DNA of 12,981 bases from NCBI GenBank assembly GCA_964611525.1, contig CAZTAL010000069.1:1-12981 (forward strand), in the 5' to 3' direction. A program made the position numbers and the translations under genes. Positions within the stretch are counted from its first letter, which is position 1; each line of letters opens with the position of its first letter. This document shows, one piece after another, positions 7,503 through 12,981 of the stretch. Source of the DNA: JAAYJR01 sp964611525 (lineage in GTDB: Bacteria; Bacteroidota; Bacteroidia; Bacteroidales; Prolixibacteraceae). The notes under the pieces are model-generated. The model saw only the letters and a program-made list of their open reading frames with translations. It was not told where the DNA came from and ran no database searches.

Positions 7503-7540
7503 CGTATGTGCCGTAGCACTTCGGTGCGCAGGCACATATG
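7503..7540 (+). other. GC-rich UUCG-capped hairpin
   Basis: Bases 7505-7512 pair with 7531-7538 in eight Watson-Crick pairs, extended by a G-U wobble (7504/7539) and a C-G pair (7503/7540). A symmetric 3x3 internal loop (GTA at 7513-7515, GCA at 7528-7530) leads to a 4-bp stem GCAC/GTGC capped by TTCG at 7520-7523. C(UUCG)G is an exceptionally stable RNA tetraloop. The loop, the wobble and possible G-A pairs in the internal loop all favour RNA from the plus strand. No T-tract follows on either side, so it does not look like a terminator. It could be a structured RNA, a regulatory element or a dispersed repeat. Confidence 0.5.
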
Positions 7541-7943
7541 TGTGTCAAAAAGTTTGTCATGCTCGTTCCATTTAATGTTCTTCTTTTTGCATTTATCACA
7601 AATATAACTTATTTGTTTAATTCTTATTGTTTTATTAAGTCAATAATTTATTTGATTTATTATCTGCAAGTAATTTTCGGTATAAATTTAAAAAATATTT
7701 TTTTTGTTGTAAATTATTTTGCCCGTTTGTAAGTCTGTTTTAGTAAGTTCATCGGTAGTCCGTAAATATGAGTTATTTATCAACAACGTTTGGATGGTTG
7801 AGTGAGAGGATGCTCAGGTGCTTTATAACTGTTGTAAAAGTTAAGCTTTAAGTGCTTTTTTAATATGCAATATCTGTTGCCAGATAGCGTTTTAGAGATA
7901 ATGATTATATTTTTTTGTAAATATTTTTCCGGCTAATTACCCA

Positions 7944-7959
7944 GTAATAATATTATTAC
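7944..7959. promoter_or_regulatory. perfect 16-bp palindrome upstream of porU
   Basis: GTAATAATATTATTAC is a perfect two-fold palindrome with no spacer, 57 bases before the porU start. Its position and symmetry fit an operator for a dimeric regulator. The surrounding sequence is very AT-rich, where such palindromes arise more easily by chance, and no regulator gene is in the window. Confidence 0.35.
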
Positions 7960-8015
7960 CGATAATAATACGATATTTATAATATTGTTGTTTTATCGGA
8001 TAATAAATACAATTA

Positions 8016-11000
8016 ATGATTGAGATGAGGTTTTTATTACTTGTTTTATTTTTTTTATCCGGATTTTCATTAAATGTTGTCCGCCATGAATTATTTACCG
8101 CCGGAGCCTGTAAGGGGGCGATCCGAGAATCTGTAATAAATAATGCTAATACCGTCATTTCCGGCCGGCAGGATGAATCTGTTCTGAGTTCGGGAAAATG
8201 GTTAAAGGTAAGCACCTCAGGCAGAGGTGTTTACAAGATCCCTCATTCTCTGTTAAAACAGTGGGGAATTAGTGATCCTTATGAAGTAAATATTTATGGA
8301 ACAGGAGGATTGCCTTTGGATGAGAAGATTGGTAATTCTGTTCACGATGACTTGCCCCAGTTGGCTATTTCACATGGCAAAAGTAATGGGGCGGATTGTC
8401 TGTTTTTTTATGCTCCTGGAGCAGTGAATTGGGAAATTGTTCCTGACGGAGATTTTTTTAAGCACCGGTTAAATCCTTATTCCACAAAGGGTTATTTTTT
8501 TATAACGGAAGGGGAAGGAGCATCGGAAATTGCTGAAATACTTCCTTTAGTGGAACAGGAAGCTACCCATGCAATTGCTTCTTACAATGCTTATGATCTG
8601 TATGAACAGGAGAAATTTAATTTACTGAGTTCAGGAAAACAATGGTTTTCAGATAAGTTTATAAACGGAAGTACAAAAAATTACAATTTTCTTCTTCACG
8701 ATATATCCGATCCTGCAGAAATTACAATCAGCATAAATGCAGTAGCCCATTCATCAGCCGCATCTGAGATGATTATATTAGCAAATCAGAATAAATTGGG
8801 TGAAATAAACTTTGACAGGGTTAATACATCTGATGCTACGTCTCTTTATGCTGATGAGCAAAAATTGGTACTTACCTTTCCGGTTCAGCAAAATGAACTT
8901 AATTTGATTGTTAAATATTATAGTGGCGCTGCAAATGCCAATGCCTGGCTGGATTATATCGAGATTAATTATATACGTAAGTTAAAGTTGCATAACGATG
9001 AACCTTTGTTTTTCCGTGATATTGCTTCGGTGGGGGAGGAAAATATTGCAGAATTTTCAATTGAAAACATCTCTTCAGGTTTGAAAGTGTGGGACATTAC
9101 AGATTTTTGCAATGTGAAGGAGGTGTCTGTTGAACTTGATGGTAATTTTATGAAATTCAAGCGACCTGCTTCCCAATTGAGAGAATATGTGGCCTTTGAT
9201 GTGGATGGTAATTTCCCGGAACCTCAGTTTGAAGGTGAGGTAGAAAATCAAAATATTCATGGATTAAGTACACCAGAATTTTTGATCATTTCACATCCTG
9301 ACTTTATGAATTCAGCTGAAGAATTAGCTGATTTTCATCGTAGTTATGATGGGATGGAGGTGGCAGTGGTTTCAGCAGAGCTGGTCTATAATGAATTCAG
9401 CTCCGGAAGAAAAGATGCTGCCGGTATCCGTAATTTCATAAAAATGTTTTACGACAGAAAAGAGGGACTTAAATATGTGTTACTTTTTGGAGACGGCAGT
9501 TATGATAATAAAGGTGTTAACACGGGAAGCAACTGTTTTATCCCTACTTATCAGTCAGACAACTCATTAAATCCGGTCGCTACATTTGTTACTGACGATT
9601 ATTTTGTTATACTCGATGAAGGAGAAACTGTATATGAGGGGACTATGGACCTATGTATCGGACGTATTCCCTGCTCCACAACTTATCAGGCTGAAGTGGT
9701 AGTGAATAAAATAAAAAATTATAATTCTGAGGATGCTTTGGGAAAATGGCGTAATCATGTTTGTTTTATTGCTGATGATGAGGACGGGGGAATGCATATG
9801 ACTGATTCGGAAAAACTGGCTGACATGTTGAATGAAAAACATGAAGAATTTGTTACTGACAAGATTTATTTTGATGCTTATCAACAGGTAACCGGTCCGG
9901 GAGGTGAGAATTATCCGGATGTTACTGATGCCATAAACAGAAAAGTGAGGGAAGGAGTATTGGTACTAAATTATATGGGACATGCCAACGAACGTTTTAT
10001 GTCAGATGAAAAGGTGCTGGATGTCAGCCATATTAATTCATGGTCGAATGCAGACAAGTTGCCTATATTTGTTACTGCAACATGTGGATTCAGCCGTTTT
10101 GACGGAGATGAAACATCGGCAGGCGAATACGTTTTGTTCAATCCGGATGGAGGAGGGATAGGATTGTTTTCAACTACCAGACTTGTATATGCATATTCTA
10201 ACTATTTATTAAGCCGGAGTTTTTACAATTTTGTTTTTGAAGAGGATGAGAATGGGGAGCATTATCGAATGGGTGAAATAATGAGATTGGCAAAAGTCAA
10301 TACTGCAGGAAGTATCAACAAAAGGAATTTCAGTCTGCTTGCCGATCCTGCACTAAAACTGTCTTACCCCAGATATAAGGTGGTCACTAACAATATTAAC
10401 GGTAAGGATGCTTCAGGTCGGATTGATACTCTTGGTGCATTACAGCATGTTACTGTTTCAGGATTTATTTCTGATATATCAGGCAAAAAGGCAGACAATT
10501 TTTCGGGTGAAATTATTCCGACAGTTTATGATAAGGCGGTAATGATTAAAACCCTTGGCAATGCAGGCGAAATGCCGGTTGAGTTTAAAGTGCAGGAAAA
10601 TATTATTTATAAGGGATTGGTAAATGTAACAGATGGTGAATTTACATTCAGCTTTGTAATACCTAAAGATATTTCTTATAATCCTGGCAGAGGCAAAATT
10701 GTTTACTATGCAGATAACGGGACTATTGATGCAAATGGAGGTTACATTGATTTTGCTGTTGGGGGTAGCGGCTCACAGGTGGTTGATAATGAAGGTCCTG
10801 AAATAGAATTATATCTTAACACTCCTGACTTTGTTTCAGGGGATAAAGTAGAAAAAAATTGCTCACTCCTCGCTTTTCTGTCAGACGAAAATGGTATAAA
10901 TATTGTTGGTTCCGGAATAGGACATGACATAACTGCAATTATTGACGATAATTTACCGGAGTTGATAGTACTTAATGATTATTATCAGAGTAATGAAGAT

Positions 11001-11438
11001 GATTTCACATCCGGTACAGTAGTCTTCCCACTTAGGGATCTTTCTGCCGGAAAGCATTCTCTGAGAATTAAGGCCTGGGATGTTGCTAATAATTCATCTG
11101 AGAAAGAGATTGAATTCGAAGTAACTGACAATTTTTATATTTCGGAGGTAAGAAATAGCCCCAATCCTGTTTATGACTATACCTTTTTTATTTTCAGACA
11201 TAATCAGCCTGATGCTTCTCTAAATGCCATTTATGAGATTTTCGACCTGAACGGGAGGAGAGTGGATTATTTTACTACCGTTGTTGGATCAAGCGGACTG
11301 GAAAGCAACAGGGTAAGGTGGGATTTAAATGCATCTGATTCAGAGTTGGAAAATGGAATATATCTTTACAGGATAACTGTAAAAAATAATGATGGAGTAA
11401 TTACTTCCTCAACGGGTAAGATGGTAGTTGCGCGTTGA
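8016..11438 (+). CDS. porU: T9SS C25-family signal peptidase/sortase PorU
   Basis: The 1140-residue product is the size expected for PorU, the surface protease that removes the C-terminal sorting domain of T9SS cargo and links cargo to lipopolysaccharide. The N-terminus is a signal peptide; ATG 8016 or ATG 8025 both fit. Near 60-75, the segment WLKVSTSGRGVYKIP is typical of the family. The gingipain-like C25 domain spans about 420-790, with LLFGDGSYDN near 490, catalytic His656 in YMGHANE, and catalytic Cys690 in TATCGF, followed by the family's FDGDETSAGE and GLFSTTR. A beta-rich region follows. Residues about 1040-1140 form a T9SS-type C-terminal domain: NSPNPVYD, IYEIFDLNGRRV, then NGIYLYRI and a final TGKMVV. 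It is divergent from gldJ and precedes porV, but a terminator separates it from porV. Both catalytic residues are intact. Confidence 0.93.
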   Translation: MIEMRFLLLVLFFLSGFSLNVVRHELFTAGACKGAIRESVINNANTVISGRQDESVLSSGKWLKVSTSGRGVYKIPHSLLKQWGISDPYEVNIYGTGGLPLDEKIGNSVHDDLPQLAISHGKSNGADCLFFYAPGAVNWEIVPDGDFFKHRLNPYSTKGYFFITEGEGASEIAEILPLVEQEATHAIASYNAYDLYEQEKFNLLSSGKQWFSDKFINGSTKNYNFLLHDISDPAEITISINAVAHSSAASEMIILANQNKLGEINFDRVNTSDATSLYADEQKLVLTFPVQQNELNLIVKYYSGAANANAWLDYIEINYIRKLKLHNDEPLFFRDIASVGEENIAEFSIENISSGLKVWDITDFCNVKEVSVELDGNFMKFKRPASQLREYVAFDVDGNFPEPQFEGEVENQNIHGLSTPEFLIISHPDFMNSAEELADFHRSYDGMEVAVVSAELVYNEFSSGRKDAAGIRNFIKMFYDRKEGLKYVLLFGDGSYDNKGVNTGSNCFIPTYQSDNSLNPVATFVTDDYFVILDEGETVYEGTMDLCIGRIPCSTTYQAEVVVNKIKNYNSEDALGKWRNHVCFIADDEDGGMHMTDSEKLADMLNEKHEEFVTDKIYFDAYQQVTGPGGENYPDVTDAINRKVREGVLVLNYMGHANERFMSDEKVLDVSHINSWSNADKLPIFVTATCGFSRFDGDETSAGEYVLFNPDGGGIGLFSTTRLVYAYSNYLLSRSFYNFVFEEDENGEHYRMGEIMRLAKVNTAGSINKRNFSLLADPALKLSYPRYKVVTNNINGKDASGRIDTLGALQHVTVSGFISDISGKKADNFSGEIIPTVYDKAVMIKTLGNAGEMPVEFKVQENIIYKGLVNVTDGEFTFSFVIPKDISYNPGRGKIVYYADNGTIDANGGYIDFAVGGSGSQVVDNEGPEIELYLNTPDFVSGDKVEKNCSLLAFLSDENGINIVGSGIGHDITAIIDDNLPELIVLNDYYQSNEDDFTSGTVVFPLRDLSAGKHSLRIKAWDVANNSSEKEIEFEVTDNFYISEVRNSPNPVYDYTFFIFRHNQPDASLNAIYEIFDLNGRRVDYFTTVVGSSGLESNRVRWDLNASDSELENGIYLYRITVKNNDGVITSSTGKMVVAR

Positions 11439-11457
11439 ATTTTTATTTATTCTTAAT

Positions 11458-11498
11458 ATCTAAAATGGAGTTGTAATATATTTCCATTTTAGATTTTT
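11458..11498 (+). terminator. intrinsic terminator after porU
   Basis: Bases 11458-11469 (ATCTAAAATGGA) pair perfectly with 11483-11494 in a 12-bp stem with a 13-base loop, followed by T-run 11494-11498. It begins 20 bases after the porU stop. It should end most porU transcripts before porV. Confidence 0.8.
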
Positions 11499-11551
11499 AG
11501 ATTTAAAATGTACTTTTTCTGAAAAACTACCGTTTTCTATTTTTAATCCAA

Positions 11552-11581
11552 TTGTTGCATTGTTCACAATTTATATATTTG
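11552..11581 (+). promoter_or_regulatory. Bacteroidota-type promoter for porV
   Basis: The -7 element TATATTTG at 11574-11581 matches TAnnTTTG, and a TTG at 11552-11554 lies 19 bases upstream, the usual -33 spacing. Transcription would begin near 11587, about 18 bases before ATG 11605. This is the best complete promoter in the window. It also argues against starting porV at ATG 11560, which would lie inside the promoter. Confidence 0.65.
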
Positions 11582-11604
11582 CAACTCTCAATTTTAGAAG
11601 AATT

Positions 11605-12780
11605 ATGATTAGATTGTTTCGGTTATCTTTTGTTTTTGTTTTTATTTTTGTTTTTATCCAAAATGTAAAAGGGCAGGCTACCACTTCAGGAGCCAATACC
11701 ATAACAACTGCTGTTCCCTTCCTTTCAATAACCCCTGACTCCAGGGCCGGAGGAATGGGAGATGCTTCGGTAGGCGCCACTCCCGACCTTAATTCTCAGC
11801 ATTGGAATCCTGCTAAATATGCTTTTATGGAAAGTGACGTTGGTGTCAGCTTGTCTTATTCACCATGGCTGCGGGCTCTGGTTTCCGATATTAACCTGGC
11901 TTACCTTGTTGGATATAAGAAAATTGATGATGTACAAACTGTAAGCAGTTCATTACGCTATTTTTCTTTGGGGGATATCATTTTTACCAGTGAATACGGT
12001 ACTTTTGAGGGACAGAAGAGTCCGAATGAATTTGCACTTGACCTTGGCTATGTACGTAAGCTTTCTGATATATTTTCAGGCTCGGTTGCTGTACGTTATA
12101 TCCGGTCTGATCTTACGGGGGGACAATTGGTTAATGGCGTGGAGACCAAGGCGGGGAATACATATGCTGCTGATGTTTCATTTTATTTATATAAGGAATT
12201 CAGGGCAAACCGGAAGGATAATGTTTTTTCTGCAGGTATCAATATTCAGAATATAGGAGCTAAAATATCATATACAGATGGTGAGGTCAAAGATTTTATT
12301 CCTACTATGCTAAAATTCGGAGCTGCTTATACAACAGAATTGGATCAATACAATTCATTTTCTTTTAGTTTTGAAGCTGACAAGCTTTTAGTTCCGACTC
12401 CCCCACGTGATACTGTTTATTATGAACAGGGTGCCGTAATATATCCCGGTGGTGCTTATTCTGACAAATCAGTAATTGCCGGAATTTTTTCTTCATTCTC
12501 TGATGCTCCCGGCGGATTACAGGAGGAATTGCAGGAGATAAATTTAATGGCTGGTGTGGAGTACTGGTATAATAAACAATTTGCACTCAGAGCCGGGTAT
12601 TTCTGGGAACACGAAAATAAGGGTAACAGGAAATTCCTTACTGCCGGTGCAGGCTTCAGGATGAATGTGTTTGCACTTGATTTTTCTTATCTGTTCCCAA
12701 CGCAACAGAATCATCCGCTGGCAAATACTCTGAGATTCACTCTTTCCTTTGATGTAGAAGCCTTTGATAATCAGCGCTGA
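11605..12780 (+). CDS. porV: T9SS outer-membrane protein PorV (LptO)
   Basis: The 391-residue outer-membrane beta-barrel is of the FadL-like PorV family. PorV receives T9SS cargo from the translocon and carries it to PorU for cleavage and surface attachment. ATG 11605 is chosen because it starts a clean signal peptide (MIRLFR, a long Phe/Val core, cleavage after Gly23 before Gln24) and is preceded by an AGAAG sequence. Conserved early motifs are PDSRAGGMGDAS and HWNPAKYAF, then alternating beta strands to the end. Its length fits the family. The signal core is encoded by repeated six-base units (alternating Phe-Val/Ile codons), a small simple-sequence tract. The gene has its own promoter after the porU terminator. 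It is followed one base later by ispF, so the two are probably co-transcribed and coupled. Confidence 0.93.
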   Translation: MIRLFRLSFVFVFIFVFIQNVKGQATTSGANTITTAVPFLSITPDSRAGGMGDASVGATPDLNSQHWNPAKYAFMESDVGVSLSYSPWLRALVSDINLAYLVGYKKIDDVQTVSSSLRYFSLGDIIFTSEYGTFEGQKSPNEFALDLGYVRKLSDIFSGSVAVRYIRSDLTGGQLVNGVETKAGNTYAADVSFYLYKEFRANRKDNVFSAGINIQNIGAKISYTDGEVKDFIPTMLKFGAAYTTELDQYNSFSFSFEADKLLVPTPPRDTVYYEQGAVIYPGGAYSDKSVIAGIFSSFSDAPGGLQEELQEINLMAGVEYWYNKQFALRAGYFWEHENKGNRKFLTAGAGFRMNVFALDFSYLFPTQQNHPLANTLRFTLSFDVEAFDNQR

Positions 12781-12781
12781 T

Positions 12782-12981
12782 ATGGATTTCAGGATTGGAC
12801 ACGGATATGATGTTCACAGGCTTGCCGGAGGAGAAACACTCTGGCTGGGAGGAATTTTAATTCCTCATAGCAAGGGCACTGTGGCTCATTCCGACGGAGA
12901 TGTCCTGATACATGCCATTTGTGATGCCCTTCTCGGTGCAGTGAAAAAAGGTGATATAGGCACTAATTTCCCGGATACTTC
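12782..12981 (+). CDS. ispF: 2-C-methyl-D-erythritol 2,4-cyclodiphosphate synthase, 5' part
   Basis: Only the first 66 codons are in the window; the gene runs off the right end. IspF converts CDP-ME 2-phosphate to the cyclic diphosphate in the cytoplasmic MEP pathway of isoprenoid synthesis, which supplies undecaprenyl carriers and quinone side chains. Recognition is from RIGHGYDVH at 4-12 (metal-binding Asp and His), AHSDGDVLIHAICDALLGA (the HSDGDV motif), and GDIGTNFPDT. ATG 12782 lies one base after the porV stop, giving TGATATG, so translation is probably coupled to porV. I recall porU-porV-ispF order in Porphyromonas but could not check it. The family is about 160 residues, so some 40 percent is visible. 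Confidence 0.94.
   Translation, partial: MDFRIGHGYDVHRLAGGETLWLGGILIPHSKGTVAHSDGDVLIHAICDALLGAVKKGDIGTNFPDT

Larger units (their letters stand above)
7442..8015. other. long divergent intergenic region between gldJ and porU
   Basis: This 574-base gap separates the divergent gldJ and porU starts and is strongly AT-rich. I find no credible gene: the open frame at 7538-7732 has low-complexity composition and no start signal. Its contents are two candidate minus-strand -7 boxes (7463-7470, 7599-7606), a GC-rich hairpin at 7503-7540, a perfect 16-bp palindrome at 7944-7959, and CCGATAA at 7959-7965 repeated inverted as TTATCGG at 7993-7999. No exact plus-strand TAnnTTTG was found before porU; the nearest, TAATATTG at 7980-7987, has one mismatch. 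Bases 7740-7935 hold nothing I can name. Confidence 0.6.

Noticed and set aside
7442..7537. 32-residue N-terminal extension of GldJ
   Set aside because: Would bury the lipoprotein signal peptide, and it is encoded partly by the intergenic hairpin.
7538..7732. Open frame of 64 codons in the gldJ-porU gap
   Set aside because: AT-rich, low-complexity hydrophobic product with no family resemblance; its start overlaps the hairpin end and no start signal is visible.
7801..7870. Possible weak hairpin and T-run as a small-RNA terminator
   Set aside because: Only a 4-5 bp stem can be formed around TAACT/AGTTA or AAGC/GCTT; too weak to call.
7937..8215. Antisense open frame over the porU start
   Set aside because: Lies over the porU signal-peptide region and the AT-rich leader; Asn/Lys/Ile-rich product with no domain.
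8016..11438. Secreted gingipain-type virulence protease
   Set aside because: C25 catalytic motifs are shared, but the overall length, the N-terminal family segment and the porV neighbour identify PorU.

Overview
The window looks like a low-GC Bacteroidota chromosome, most likely of the order Bacteroidales or a relative. The evidence is core genes of the type IX secretion system (T9SS), start regions carrying the Bacteroidota -7 element TAnnTTTG, few Shine-Dalgarno sequences, and signal peptides cleaved just before Gln. The taxonomic call is inference. No IS element, phage gene, CRISPR array, tRNA or rRNA is visible.

Layout. (a) 1-226: leader region with a bidirectional terminator hairpin and a candidate -7 box. 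(b) 227-2711: an overlapping gene pair, an acidic-tailed lipoprotein with a predicted beta-helix and an exported endonuclease/exonuclease/phosphatase (EEP) family hydrolase. (c) 2694-4115, minus strand: a class II CCA-adding-type tRNA nucleotidyltransferase with an HD domain. (d) 4267-4638: a small cytoplasmic thioredoxin with a WCAPC active site. (e) 4635-5921, minus strand: murF. (f) 5990-7441, minus strand: gldJ, an outer-membrane T9SS/gliding lipoprotein. A strong terminator separates gldJ from murF. (g) 7442-8015: a 574-base AT-rich divergent intergenic region with a GC-rich UUCG hairpin and a perfect 16-bp palindrome. (h) 8016-11438: porU, the T9SS C25-family signal peptidase/sortase, followed by a terminator. 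(i) 11605-12780: porV, the T9SS outer-membrane shuttle barrel, with its own promoter. (j) 12782-12981: the start of ispF, one base after porV and cut by the window end.

How the genes fit together. gldJ, porU and porV are parts of one machine. GldJ belongs to the periplasmic, outer-membrane-anchored GldJ/GldK lipoprotein group. PorV carries substrates to PorU, which removes the C-terminal sorting domain and attaches cargo to the cell surface. murF (peptidoglycan), ispF (isoprenoids for lipid carriers), cca and trxA are housekeeping neighbours. The first two genes form an envelope-directed pair of unknown role.

I do not see a clearly new system. The parts least explained by known biology are the lipoprotein/EEP pair, the gldJ-porU intergenic structures, and the terminator placed directly in front of murF.
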